Shown one piece after another: positions 1 to 11,528 of a DNA stretch of 64,000 nucleotides (the first letter of the stretch is position 1; the number at the start of each line of letters is the position of its first letter). Location of the stretch: assembly GCA_030848705.1 (NCBI GenBank), contig CM061245.1, forward strand, positions 41,358,711 to 41,422,710, in the 5' to 3' direction. The notes beneath the pieces are model-generated. The model saw nothing but the letters and a program-made list of their open reading frames with translations, searched no databases and was not told the DNA's origin. The DNA comes from Heracleum sosnowskyi. Its lineage: Eukaryota > Streptophyta > Magnoliopsida > Apiales > Apiaceae. The translations under genes and the position numbers were made by a program.

Positions 1-1770
1 AACTTTCTTGAGAATGGTGGGTTTGACAGCAGCAAATCCAGGACAATCTTGAATCACAGTTTCCTTTCCAGGTCTTCTACCATAAGAAAAACCTATACCA
101 ACAGACTGATTTTCTGTATGCTTATCATTGTAATCCTGAACTATCTTTGATGAGTTTCTATAGGCCTTAATCTTAAATTCATTTTCAGCAATCTCATTCC
201 TCAGGAATTCCTCAACCTCCTTAGCACATTTTAATTCATTTTTAAGTTTAGCATTCTCTTGAGCTAAAGAGCCTAGTGAACTGGTTTTGAGAAAAAGAGA
301 ATCATTTTCAGACTGAAGTGTTTCATTTAGCTTACTTAGTCTAGAGATTTCCTCATTAGCAGCAGATAAGCTAGTATAGACATTGAACATTTCAGCACTT
401 AAGTCTTTAATGGTTTTCTTATACTCATCAGTAGACATATCAAGTAAGACAAGTGAAGGTACCTGACTTGAAGGTGTTGATGCTACCTCATCAGTGCTAG
501 CCATGAGAGCTAGGTTGACATATTCTTCCTCTTCTTCATCATCAGAATCATCCCAACACTTTCCTTCAGCCACATAGGCTCTACCTTGATTTTTCTTGGA
601 GTATCCACCAGTTCCTTTCTCATATCTTTGAACCTGTTTGGGTCTTTTGCATTCAGTAGCAAAATGACCAGGTTCTCCACAGTTGTAACATTTGAACTTT
701 GATCTATCCACAAATCCAGTTTTGTATCCTCCTTTGGTTGAACTTCCCACAGCAGCCTTTGATGAGCTTCCTTTGCTGAACTTGGATGCTTGGCCTTGAG
801 GCTTGTATGACCTATCCTTCTTGAACCTAAAGTTCTTGAACTTTTTGGCCATGTAAGCCATAGTAGGGTTGTCCATGCTTTCCAGTTCCCACATTGTGTA
901 GAAGTCTTCATCTTCCACATCTTTAAGCTGTAGTACCACTTTCTCATCATCTTCAACCACCTCTTCTATCTTCAAGGTCTGTGTTGGGGTTGATTGTGTG
1001 ATCTGTAGTACTTCACTTGGCTGTGTGATCCTTGGCACATGTGCTACTAGGGCACTTGACATATTAGCCATCTTGTTCCTTGTTCCACTTTGTATGGCTC
1101 TCTTTTGAAAGAGTTCGAGTTCATAAGATTTCAGAATACCATAAAGTGTCTCAAAGGTTATAGTGTTGAGATCTCTTCCTTCTCGTATGGCTGTTGTCTT
1201 GTGTTCAAGGTGATCAGGCAGTGTGAGCAGGAACTTGACATTTAATTCTTTTCTGTCATAGTACTTGCCATGTATCTGTAATTCAGTTAAGAGCTTACTG
1301 AACCTTTCAAACATGGAGGTTAAGTCTTCACCAGGCTTGGCCATGAATGCCTCATATTGAGATATTAGAATTTGCCTTTGGTTGCCCTTAACCTCTTCAC
1401 TTCCTTCACAGAGTAAGGCTAACCTGATCCACATCTCCTTGGCTGATGTGCAGCTTATCACACTTCCACACATGGCTTTATCCAGCGTGAGAGAATCGAG
1501 CAAGATAAGTTGCAAATGATCATCTAGCACCATTTTCTCCTTTTCAGGTTCCAAGATTTCTGAGGGATCTTTGGGAACCCAATGTGCAGGAATAATCTCA
1601 CCATTCACTGTTGTGGCTTCAATTTCCTTTCTTGGAATGAAAGGACCATTCTCGAGTATACCTGGGTATAGTGGATTTGCAGCTTTGATAAACAACAAGA
1701 TTTTTCTTTTCCAAATGCTGTAGTTCTCTTTATCAAATGCTGGGATCTTGATACTGTTTGATTTCTGCAT
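1..1770 (-). CDS. Ty1/copia Gag polyprotein, N-terminal part, running off the window
   Basis: This is the capsid/nucleocapsid part of a copia retrotransposon polyprotein. The frame is open for all 590 codons from the ATG at 1768-1770 to the left edge, checked codon by codon, with no stop. The N-terminus has the usual plant copia gag look (F-D-K-E-N-Y-x-x-W-K near residue 11), followed by a UBN2/retrotran_gag_2-like region at about residues 60-225. A CX2CX4HX4C zinc knuckle has C361, C364, H369 and C374. An acidic stretch and a coiled-coil-rich tail follow. The start lies about 40 nt inside the PBS and LTR-A at 1822-2876, as expected for a 5' end. Protease and pol would lie to the left of the window. 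The intact frame suggests a younger insertion than the decayed + strand relative next to it. Confidence 0.88.
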   Translation of the reverse strand, partial: MQKSNSIKIPAFDKENYSIWKRKILLFIKAANPLYPGILENGPFIPRKEIEATTVNGEIIPAHWVPKDPSEILEPEKEKMVLDDHLQLILLDSLTLDKAMCGSVISCTSAKEMWIRLALLCEGSEEVKGNQRQILISQYEAFMAKPGEDLTSMFERFSKLLTELQIHGKYYDRKELNVKFLLTLPDHLEHKTTAIREGRDLNTITFETLYGILKSYELELFQKRAIQSGTRNKMANMSSALVAHVPRITQPSEVLQITQSTPTQTLKIEEVVEDDEKVVLQLKDVEDEDFYTMWELESMDNPTMAYMAKKFKNFRFKKDRSYKPQGQASKFSKGSSSKAAVGSSTKGGYKTGFVDRSKFKCYNCGEPGHFATECKRPKQVQRYEKGTGGYSKKNQGRAYVAEGKCWDDSDDEEEEEYVNLALMASTDEVASTPSSQVPSLVLLDMSTDEYKKTIKDLSAEMFNVYTSLSAANEEISRLSKLNETLQSENDSLFLKTSSLGSLAQENAKLKNELKCAKEVEEFLRNEIAENEFKIKAYRNSSKIVQDYNDKHTENQSVGIGFSYGRRPGKETVIQDCPGFAAVKPTILKKV

Positions 1771-1807
1771 TTTCTCCGGGATCTCAGATATGTATGTTAA
1801 TCTGAAA

Positions 1808-1819
1808 GCTCTGATACCA
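1808..1819 (-). promoter_or_regulatory. Primer-binding site (initiator tRNA-Met type) of the left copia element
   Basis: On the - strand this reads TGGTATCAGAGC, the standard plant PBS complementary to the 3' end of initiator tRNA-Met. It lies two bases inside the LTR end at 1822, which fixes the - strand orientation and the LTR boundary. Confidence 0.88.
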
Positions 1820-1821
1820 GT

Positions 1822-2876
1822 TGTTAGTCCTTGTGTATTGCAGAAGGGGGGGGATGAATGCAATACTGATAAAATTCAATCTAAATTTCAACAACTAAAA
1901 TCAAGATTAAACGTTATCAGCAAAATATGCAATCACGAACAGTATTTAGTAAGAACAAGATTCACAAAATAAATGTTTTATTTATTTTGCAAAGTGTTGC
2001 TACAACCTCAAGAAAGAATTCTCGAGCTTCGGGTTTTCTTTCAAAGACACTTGCTTGTCTTCGTTACAATTCTAGAATGAGGTGATAGTAGGTATAAGAC
2101 TAACCCTATCACTATCAGTCACGGGTTTGTGAAGCTGCTGTCACTGTCAAGTGGCAGCTTCTTACAGATTGTCTTACCCATATGACTTTCCTAAATTGCT
2201 AACATGTCAGATATACATTACAAAGAAAGCAACCTAGATTCATTCTATTTCCAGCTAAACCAATTCAGCAGATAAAGACTTGACCTTGCTCTTGAATTGA
2301 TTCGCTTTTGTTTTGCAGTGCTTGAAGCTTCTGTCGTAGTCTTGCAGACTTGGTGCAGCTTAGGGATACTGCATCACGCCTGTTTCTTGAACATTTAAAC
2401 TGTCACGGGATTTGACTGAGAAAGATACCTAGCATAAGGATCTTTATTGAGATAGTTACTTTTGCCGCAAAGCTTGCTGTCACAGGAATGATCTTTTGGT
2501 GACAGTATGAGTTCCCCGCATAGAGTGCTGTCGAGGATCCCAAACTTGCTGTCGAGGGCAATAGTTGCTGTCGCGTAGTCTTCCGCCAATGTTGCTGTCA
2601 GAGTGAATATGCTGTCGTGACTTGCAACATTCTGTCTTCTTGTAATCTTACTGTCACAGCTTTAGGACAGTAACCTTTATTCATGTTGTCATCCAAAAAG
2701 CATTCTTTGAGGCTTGAACACATAAGTGAACTTCTTTCAAACAATACAACTAGAATAACATTACATACTGATTACAAGAACATACTTTGGCTATGACAGT
2801 ATGTTCTACTTAATTTGAAAAATTAAGTACAATCAAAGTTAAGTTGTTTCTATGCTATCACCCATAAATCCCAACA
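1822..2876 (-). repeat. 5' LTR of the - strand copia element (LTR-A, copy 1)
   Basis: The 1,055-bp LTR is bounded by TGTTAG (1822) and CCCAACA (ending 2876) on the + strand. It is an inverted copy of the LTR at 6525-7586, sharing the G/C homopolymer near its 3' end and the long middle part. It carries many CTGTC/GACAG repeats between about 2130 and 2670. PBS and gag follow directly, so it is the 5' LTR of the - strand element. The other LTR is outside the window. Confidence 0.85.
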
Positions 2877-2898
2877 AGAACCCATTTCTCAAAGTGAG

Positions 2899-5800
2899 AT
2901 GGACACCACTCCTCCAAACACTGAGCTAGGGCAAAGTGGTATTTTGTCAGAAAATGAAACAACCAACACTTTGTCTGAACTCCAAGGAGCATCTTACCTT
3001 CAGGAAGATGCTGTCACAGCCTCTGTTGCTGTCAAAGACACTGGAAATGTTGCTGTCATGGACACAGCTACTGTCATGGGTGGAGAGAAAGATACTGTCA
3101 CTACAGAACCTACTGTCACTCCACCTCCCAAAGTTGATGTCATGCCAGAACCTGCTGTCCAGACTCCAACTGACAGTAACATTCCTGCCACAGATGCTGT
3201 CCAGTCCCCTCATCCTGATTTTGATGTTGTGATCATTGAGGATGCCTCTGATGATGATCTACCTCTTGCCAAACTCTTAAAGGTACATTCTAAATCTACT
3301 CCTTCCATGCATGTTAGTACTGCTCATACCCATGCATCTAGGTTGAGTGAGGGTGTGCAAAAGAAAAGAGAGATAAAAAAAAGAGAGGTGAGCATAAAAA
3401 TGAGAGGCGGCCAAATGAGCTGGCAAAAGGAGAGGGACTTAAGCATGTCCAGAGAGATATTGAGGGAGCCCACACTGTTCAGGCATTAGGCCTTGAGAGT
3501 CAATCTGTGAGGGGTGATGAGATCACTCAAAAACACCCTGAGAGTGTGAGAACCCCCATAGCCTCCAAGCCCCTTTCTTTTCCTTCCCCTCCAAGAAGGT
3601 TAAGGTCTGGTGGCCCCTCTACTACTTATGGTCACAGGATTGCAGATCTGGAAGGACAGTGTGCTACATTAAACTCCAAGATGGACTCTCTCTCTCAACT
3701 GGTGGTTGATGGTTTTGCTGCTACTCAGCTCTCTATCAAGTACTTACTGACCTAGTAGCTGTCAACTCAACTAAGGGGGAGAAGGTAGCAAGATCAGAAT
3801 CATTGCCTATTCAGGAATCAGGTGGAACTCAGGGGGAGCCAGTAACTGTGAAGACCAAAGGGGGAGCTAAAAGGAAAGCAATGTCAAATGGGGAGCAAGT
3901 CAAACCAAGCAGTGGACAACCAAAGGATAAAGCTAAAGAGCTTGTTGAAGTTGACTTGGATGGAGAAAGAGTGTTGATGTCTAAGGCAACTCAAGATGCA
4001 TTGCTAAGAAGACCTGCATCTAGACATCCAATTCTACCTCCTGTGGTAATTAGAGAGCCAACTCCAGAAACTCAAGAAACTGCTCTACAGAAGAAATGGA
4101 GGAACAAAACAAACTTGGGAAAGGTAAAAGGAAACTGCCTGAATCCATCCATAAAGGAAATACTTGGTCCAATGGTACTGAGTATGATCAAGAAGAAGCC
4201 AATACTCTAATGGTGGATTACAGGGAGAGCACATTACACAATCATGACAGTGAATTTAGCAGTTTGGTGGAAGAAGCAATGAATGCTCCAAGCAACCGTC
4301 CAACCAACACCACAAAACTGTTAAAGGATCAAATCACTAGTGTCAGTGTAATGGTGAATGATGAGAAAAGATGGGCTGTAAGTATTTATCTCACTTCTGG
4401 CATATCTTATTTCATCACAATGCAGTTATTGCAGAGTCTGCCAGCAAAGGTGTTGTGTGCTTTGAAGGGAAAGATCAGGGCAACTCAAACACCATTCAAT
4501 GAAATATTGGATATGCAAATCCAGAACCTGCTCACACAAAAGCTACCTGAAGTCTACAAAAATCCACCAAGTGTTTTCTACAGATCTGTAACTAAGGATG
4601 GCACAAGAAGAAACAACTTCATGAATTTGGTTGGCACATCCAGAATGGAAACCAAGTCAATTCTGAAAGTGTTAGACGGAATACTCAGTTCAAAGGCCAA
4701 TCCAGGAAGAGTTCATGTTGTTCAAGAGATCTAGAAAATGCTGGTGTTGAGAGACAAGGCACTGGGAGCTAGAATGAAGGAGCTAATCACTAGAGCCAAT
4801 GCCAAAAGAAATGATCAAGGTGGGAGCTGTCTCTATGACATTCCTCCTCATGATGATGATGATGATGATGATGATGAAGATGGTGAGGATGGAGGTGGTG
4901 AAGCTTCTGGAAATGCTGGAAATGCTGGTGGAAGTAATTCTGGGAATACTGGTATTCAATCTCAGAATGAAGGCAATGAAGAAACTCCTAGCCAGAAAAA
5001 GAAAGATGCTGGTGCAACAGATGAAGAGGAGTCAAGAATACTGGAAGCTTTGGAGGCAAGCATTCTTAGATGTGCTATTGACTGCATAAATGCAGAAAAA
5101 GATGTTGTCACCAAAGGTACTGTCGACAAGGAAACTGTCAAAGAAGATGCTGTCAAAGAAGATACTGTCGACAAAGGTGCTGTCAAGGAAGGTTCTGTCA
5201 AGAATGAAGCCAAAGATGCTGTCAAGCCCAAGAGACTGAAAGCTAAAGCTAAGGCATGGTTTACTAGACAGAAACCTGCAGGAAAGCACATGTGCTCAGG
5301 AAAGGAAAAGGCCACTGGATTAGGCAGAAATTTGAAGATGCCAATTCAATCAATTCCTCCCAACAGTCTTAAAGTTCAACAGATGCAATCTTGGGAAATC
5401 AAGAGTGTTGAGGTTAAATTGGATGCAAATCAAGAAGCCACTGAGTACATTCTGTGGTGGGAAGAATCAAGGTCTACCAAGGTTGATAAGGACTTCAACC
5501 TGGTGTCCACATCAATCAGTGGTAGGACATCAACCATAGATAAAAGGAGAATTGACTTCTTCTACCTAGAAAGAATGGTAGAGTTGCTGGAGAGCTATGA
5601 TAATGTTCCTGAGTCTGTCATGGAACATATTTTGGAATATTAGGCTGACAGGGATGCTGAATTCTATCAGAAATTTGGCTACAATTTTGCAGATTTTGAT
5701 GATGCTGATATTCTAACTGATCTCCCACCTTCTCCTATACCATACCATTGGTACTATGAGTTTGAGGTCTTACCCACAGAAGAAGGGCAAACCCAACCAA

Positions 5801-6432
5801 CTCAGGAAAGGGAACCCAAGCCAAGCAAAAGACCTGAATCTTCTCAATATTCTCAAACTAAGTCAGAACTTGATAAGAAGGAAGCTGAACTACTGGAAAA
5901 ATGCAAGGTCTCCAACAAGGCAGAAAGTGAAGCTCCAAATTATCATTCATGCATGCTGGAAAATCCCCTAAGAATGAAGTATCTAAAAGAAGAAATCTAT
6001 GTTTGCAGCTTTCACAAGCTAAAAACAACTATTCTGAAGGATTTACAGTATATGGTAGCTGGATCTATTCATCCCTTGGAGCAGATTTGTTCTGATGAAA
6101 TAGAGAATGTATTGGAAGGGAGAAAAGGGGAAGACTCAAAGCTGGACAAGCAAAGAAGAAGGACTCTCAATGCTTATCCTGGAAGTAGATTCAAGCTCAT
6201 TAATGAAGAACTTCACTTCAGAACCTATCCTTATGATATACAGCAATGGCTGAATCTCAGGGATGCTAGTTCTCTTCTCTCCCCTACTATAAAGAAGATC
6301 ATTGAAGAAGTAGAGGATGCTGCAGTTTCTACTGCTGAAATTTCTCTTATAGAAGGTCTAAGAGGCTGCTTGGTAGAAGCTCTCAAAAGAGAGGATGTAG
6401 CAAGGCAGAAGAGGAAATCTCAAGCTAAGTAA
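2899..6432 (+). pseudogene. Decayed extra ORF (env-like position) of a + strand copia element
   Basis: This is the non-pol ORF that Maximus/SIRE-type copia elements carry between pol and the 3' LTR; its function is not known. The first block (2899-3489) is Ala/Val/Thr-rich with repeated A/T-V-K/M-D/T units coded by CTGTCA-containing codons. The frame is lost between about 3490 and 4096, where fragments appear in the other two frames. From 4096 to 6432 one frame runs through, interrupted by two in-frame TAG codons (4732-4734 and 5641-5643). This block has a poly-Asp tract from (GAT)n at 4849-4878, a Lys/Val/Asp repeat at 5101-5230 and a charged C-terminal domain ending at 6432. A polypurine tract and LTR follow. 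The missing 5' part was probably cut off by the - strand element whose LTR ends at 2876. It could also be called an env-like gene, but I see no signal peptide or membrane segment. Confidence 0.75.
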
Positions 6433-6511
6433 AAATTCTTAATCCATTCTGATCTTGTTAGTTAAGTTGTCAGCACATATTGTAAATTTGTTGTTATTTT
6501 CCATAAAAACA

Positions 6512-6524
6512 AATTGGGGGAGAT
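6512..6524 (+). promoter_or_regulatory. Polypurine tract of the + strand copia element
   Basis: AATTGGGGGAGAT sits immediately before the LTR start TGTTGG. This is the typical plus-strand priming site of plant copia elements and shows that the LTR to the right is a 3' LTR. Confidence 0.85.
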
Positions 6525-7586
6525 TGTTGGGATTTATGGGTGATAACATAGAAACAACTTGATTTTGAATGTACTTAATTTTTAATTAAGTAGAACATAC
6601 TGTCACAGCCAAAGTATGTTCTTATAATCAGTATGTAATGTTATTCTAGTTGTATAATTTGAAAGAAGTTCACTTGCTGTGTTCAAGCCTCAAAGGATGT
6701 ATAATTAGATGACAACATGAATAAAGGTTACTGTCCTAAAGCTTCGACAGTAAGATTACAAGAAGACAGAATGTTGCAAGTCAAGACAGCATATTCACTC
6801 TGACAGCAACATTGGCGGAAGACTACGCGACAACAACTTTAGCCCTCGACAGCAAGCTTGGGAACCTCGACAGCACATTATGCGGGGAACTCCTACTGTC
6901 ACCAAAAGCACATTCCTGTGACAGCAAGCTTTATGGCCAAAGTAACTGTCTCGAGAAAGATCCCTGTTCTAGGTATCTTTCTCAGTCAAATCCCGTGACA
7001 GCTTCAATGTTCAAGAAACAGGCGTGTTGCAGTATCCCTAAGCTGCACCAAGTCTGCAAGACTACGACAGAAGCTTCAAGCACTGCAAAACAAAAGCGAA
7101 TCAATTCAAGAGCAAGGTCAAGTCTTTATTTGCTGAATTGCTTAAGCTGGAAATAGAATGAATCTAGGTTGCTTTCTTTGTAATGTATATCTGACATGTT
7201 AGCAATTTAGGAAAGTCACATGGGTAAGACAATCTGTAAGAAGCTGCCACTTGACAGTGACAGCAACTTCACAAACCCGTGACTGATAGCGATAGGATTA
7301 GTCTTATACCTACTATCAATTCATTCTAGAATGGTAACGAAGACAAGCAAGTGTCTGTGAAGAAAAATAGAAGCTCAAGAATTCTCTCTTGAGGTTGTAG
7401 CAACACTTTGCAAAATAAATAAAATATTTATTTTGTGAATCCTGTCTTCTCGATTATACTGTTTGTGAATGCATACTCATTATTGATAACATTAAATCTT
7501 AGGTTTGGTTGTTGAAACTGAGATTGAATTTTATCAGTATTGCATTCATCCCCCCCCCCCCCTTCTACAATACACAAGGACCAACA
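6525..7586 (+). repeat. 3' LTR of the + strand copia element (LTR-A, copy 2)
   Basis: This 1,062-bp LTR begins TGTTGGGATT and ends GGACCAACA. It is an inverted, diverged copy of 1822-2876. It carries the same GACAG/CTGTC-rich middle part and a 14-C run near 7549. The sequence right after it (from 7587) is O-methyltransferase exon sequence on the - strand, so the element inserted into that gene. The matching left flank is not identifiable, because the 5' part of this element is not present. Confidence 0.87.
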
Positions 7587-7787
7587 AATGCATCATCTCT
7601 ATTATGACCACCTTGCCAAAATTTGGTATAGCTTCGTAGCATTTCTTTAAAATCTTCACGCTTTCTTCATCAGTCCAGTCACGAGGTACCCTATGTATAA
7701 TTCATTAACTGAGACTTACCAAGCATAATTCAACAAGTGAGACTTACCAAGCATAATTCATCAGTCCAGTTTGCACTTACCTGGAGC
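7587..7787 (-). pseudogene. O-methyltransferase (COMT-like) pseudogene, 3' exon fragment
   Basis: The - strand from about 7688 down to 7587 reads as a plant family-2 O-methyltransferase exon. It contains P-R-D-W-T-D-E-E-S-V-K-I-L-K-K-C followed by A-I-P-x-x-G-K-V-V-I-I-E, which matches the conserved HDW(S/T)DE...LK(N/K)C...P..GKV block. This block contains the catalytic His in active enzymes; here Arg stands at that place, so activity would be doubtful anyway. Upstream (7689-7780) is an intron-like stretch starting with CAG|GTAAGT at the hAT junction and holding a short tandem duplication (TAATTCA...GAGACTTACCAAGCA). The exon is cut at 7587 by LTR-A. It continues, across the hAT element, in the fragment at 11529-11830. 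Confidence 0.6.
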
Positions 7788-10700
7788 TAGTGCTGGCCAA
7801 ACGGGCGGTCGTGCCGGTTTTGGCACGGGCCGAGTTGGCGAAAGAGGATAACTGGACCGGCACGTCTCCGGTGGCGAGCCGTGCCGGTTTTGCTGAAGAC
7901 TGACTCGTGAACGGCTCGGGCGAGTTCGCGGGCGGGTTGCGGGTTTGCGGTTCAATTTTTTTTTTTAAACTTTAAATTCGATTAAATATTATTTAAAATT
8001 ATACGAATTTTTTTGGAATAAAAGAGGACGGTATAAAATTTTATTAATTAATAAAATATTTTACAATTAATTTGAGAGGACTCCTCTCTAAAAAAACGGA
8101 ACAAACTGCATTAACATATCAAAACAAATACAAACCAAACAAATTTTAAAAATACAAAACAAAAAAATCATATCCACTATTTGATTATTGTTGTTCGTTG
8201 GTAGTTGAGGCGTCGGAATCCGAAGTATCCATTATCATCCACCGATCGTCTTCGACGTCCGAGTCATCTTCTTTTTTCCCTTGTTGTCTTTTCGCGGCTT
8301 GATCCCAATCTTTTTTACAAACTCAAATTTTTACTACGTCCGGCACAAGACTTGTTCTCTTCTCGTCTAACACTCTTCTACCTGCACTAAAAGCGGACTC
8401 GGACGCAATTGTAGAAGCGGGGACTACTAAAATATCCCTTACAATTTTTGCTAAAACCGGAAATTGTAACTCATGATTCTTCCACCATGTTAGTATTTCA
8501 AAATATTCATTTAACTCGTAACTATAAGAAAAAAATTCTCTAACCATACTATAAGAAGAAGAAGGTACGAGAGATGATGAAGTGGAAATTCTACATTTTT
8601 GTTTTTTGGTTAGTATAGATGAAATAGTATTATTAAACCTACTAACACTACTACTACCACTACTACTACTCTTAGGTGGTATAGAACTTTGAACTTTTGG
8701 AGCATAAATATCTACAAGACGATACAACAAGTCTAAACATTGATTAACATATAAAACATGATCATATGAAACATTTAAAACTTCATAATAATGCCCTAAA
8801 ATATTTTCTAAACCTTCATTTCTAACACCGGGATCAAGAAGACATGCAATACCATAAACATAAGGAAATTCTGTAAAGTATTCGATCCACTTAATTTTCA
8901 TGTCAACAATAACATCACTAAAATATGGATCTTCTTCATATTATTTTAAAGTAGTAATAATATTAACACACTCAATGATAACATGATGTACATTTGGTTC
9001 ATAAACATAAGAAAAAACCGTAGTAGCATGTGCAAAACAATCAAGTATGTCACGTACGGTAGATGCCAATTGCCAATCAAATTCGGTGATAAGTCCATCT
9101 TCGTATTGGTGGTTTGGGTCTTCATTATATAATTCGGTGATAATGGTCTTATATTGAATTGCATTATTTAATAATTTATAAGTCGAATTCCATCTCGTAG
9201 AACAATCGATACCCCACTTTTTCGGCCTTAATCCATTTTCTTTACACAATTTTTTATACTTAGACATATATGTACCCGCAAAACGTAGATACTTAACTAC
9301 TTTTCTAATAGGTTGTATTAAATGAGTTAATTGTGTAATTCCCTTTTGGGCCGACAAGTTAATTATGTGAGCACAACATCTAACGTGTAAAAATACTACA
9401 TCTAAAACTAAAGGAATATCGTTCTTAATATAATCCATGGCTTTTTTATTAGAAGTGGCATTATCTAAAGATATTGTGAATACCTTGTTAAACAAATTAA
9501 ATTCCTTTATTGTATCTAAAATTCTTTGTTTTATGTTATAACTGGTGTGTGACTCATCCATAATATCAAAAGCAATAATTCGTTTTTCTATTTGTCAATC
9601 ACTAATCCACTGAACCGTAACACAAATATAAGGCTCACCTTGACCCGAACTCCAACAATCACTAGTTAAAGAAACCATACCATCAAAATTAGCGAAACTT
9701 TCAATTAATTGTGCATGTTGAGCATAATATTGTTTTTGTGTGTGATGTTTAAGTGTGTTCCTAAGAATTCTTCTAAATGACGGGTTTAGTGAATGTTTAA
9801 TCATGCGCTCTAAATTCGGACTCTCACCGTGGGAGAAAGGTAACTCGTCTAAAGTAATATAAGTAGCAAAATCTTCTATCATTCTATCTATATTATAGGA
9901 AAAAGGCATACCTCCACCGGGAGACGAAATCACGAAACTACCAATTTGTGTTTGTTGTGAACCTCCACGTGCCGCTCCACTTTCATGACTTTGCTTCGTT
10001 ATTCCATGATGATTTTTCAAGTGCCGATCAAGTGTACCCGTACCGCTCCCTTTAGCGTGAATAAAAGGGTCTTGTTGTCGATTATTTTGAATACAAAGCA
10101 AACAACAAGCTTTAAATCGTTCCGGATCATCCGTTGGATCTCTCGAAAAATAATTCCAAACATGTGATGAATGTCTAGCAGAACTAGAGGAACCACCTAA
10201 AAAATAAAATATAAAACGAATATTAAAACATAAATATTTATGTATGTTGGATAAAATATAAAAAGAATTCAACATATATAAAAATATTTAGCAGGCATGT
10301 ACGACATGTACTATGCTAGAAGTAGAATACACGAAATTCAATTACAAATTTGTACTTCCACTGGTGTATTTCCAACTAAAAAACCTAGACAGTTTTAGTA
10401 ATTTTATACTTTAAAGCATAAAACAAACAATTTAACATATATATTTTCCAGAATGCTTCCCTATATATCAATTTTACATGAAGAATAAAAGTGTACCAAG
10501 ATAGAGTACATAAAATGAAAGCAACACCACGCACGGCTTATAATCTAACTGTTGTTTCAATTACTTGTTTGGATTTTGAAAATTAGGATTGATTTTGATT
10601 TTTTTTAAACACTTAAAGCCAAATGGTTTTAAAAAACCGAATATTTTTAAAAAGCATAAAAATCGAATGTTTTTAAACATATAAATACCGAATATATTTA

Positions 10701-11528
10701 AAACGAATATTAAAACCGAATTTAAAAACATAAAAAAACGAATAATTATTTAAAAACATAAAAAACGAATGTTTTTTAAAAACATAAAAACCGAATATTT
10801 TTTAATAAAAAACAAAATTAAAAATGTAATAAAAATAAAATTAGAAATGAGATAAATACCGGCTTCTACGGATCGAGTTGGTCGTATCGAGATTGATTGG
10901 GTTGAACCTTGAGATGATATTGTTCCCCTTCCTTCTTCCTTTTTTCCAAAGTTTTGCCGAATTTTTTTAAAACTTTATCGGAATTGTTTCTCGCCGGAAT
11001 TATTTAAAGCTTTGTCGGATTTTTTAAAATCAAAGTAGAGAGATAGAGCGAGAGAGAGTGCAATGGTGTGGAGAGAGTGCAGTGGTGTGCAATGAGTATT
11101 TATAGGGGAAAAATACTAGTCGTTGGGGAGTTGGGGTGCAGTGGTGTGGACTGTGGAGAGAGTGCAGTGTTCGGGGATGGTCCCTCGTTCCACATGTGCA
11201 GAGAGACGTTGAGGCTGAGGTTGACAGAGAGAGAGCATCAGCCAGCAGGTTACCGTTGAGCAGCAAGCGACCGTTGCAGGCGAACGGTTCACGAGCGGGT
11301 CGAGCCAGGTTGGCGGTTCAAGGCGGGTTGGCGGTTCACGGGCGGGTTGCGGTTCACGGGGCGTGCTGTGCCGTTCACGGTTAAATAATCCTGGACTCTT
11401 GTACGGCTCGTTTCCCTGTAACGGTTTGTGCTGAATTAAACCGGTCCTTCAGCGAGCCGAGTTATACGAGCTATGTCGTGAGCCGGTTACGGGTTGGCCG
11501 GACGAACCCGCCCATTTGACCAGCTCTG
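7788..11528 (-). mobile_element. hAT-superfamily DNA transposon, full length but defective
   Basis: The 3,741-bp element has imperfect terminal inverted repeats: TAGTGCTGGCCAAACGGGCGG on the left up to 7808 (21 positions) against CAGAGCTGGTCAAATGGGCGG read inward from 11528. Flanking 8-bp repeats CCTGGAGC (7780-7787) and GTTGGAGC (11529-11536) agree at six positions and fit an aged hAT target duplication. Both subterminal regions are GC-rich with repeated CGGGC/GCCGG motifs, typical of transposase binding regions. A - strand transposase pseudogene lies inside. The insertion splits an O-methyltransferase pseudogene exactly at an exon end. Confidence 0.87.
8185..10198 (-). pseudogene. hAT transposase (RICESLEEPER-like), broken by three in-frame stops
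   Basis: One - strand frame runs from a splice acceptor at about 10199 to the TAA at 8185-8187. It is interrupted only by stops at 9595-9597 (TGA), 8941-8943 (TAA) and 8323-8325 (TGA). Domains in order: a BED-type zinc finger (C-C-L-L-C ... L-K-N-H-H), the RNase H-like catalytic core, and the C-terminal hAT dimerisation block with L-P-V/L-A-K-I-V-R-D and the S-E-S-A-F-S motif. The catalytic acids are visible: Asp in T-S-D-C-W, Asp in L-D-N-A-T-S-N, Glu in A-S-E-S-A-F-S. R-W-N-S-T-Y is also present. An upstream exon probably ends at about 10861 (G|GTATTT donor) and joins in frame after an intron of about 0.66 kb, but I see no start codon for it. The known family carries out cut-and-paste transposition in the nucleus; this copy cannot make a full protein. 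Confidence 0.88.

Noticed and set aside
510..956. 148-residue open frame on the - strand
   Set aside because: It is an alternative frame of the copia gag, whose true frame carries the zinc knuckle and is open over 1-1770.
2395..2589. Open frame M-A-E-D-Y-A-T... also found at 6812-7156 in the other LTR copy
   Set aside because: It lies inside the LTR in both copies. The two versions differ at many residues and have different lengths, so there is no sign of selection for a protein.
11030..11384. Overlapping open frames on both strands near the hAT right end
   Set aside because: They lie in GAGA- and CGGGC-repeat-rich non-coding subterminal sequence of the hAT element.
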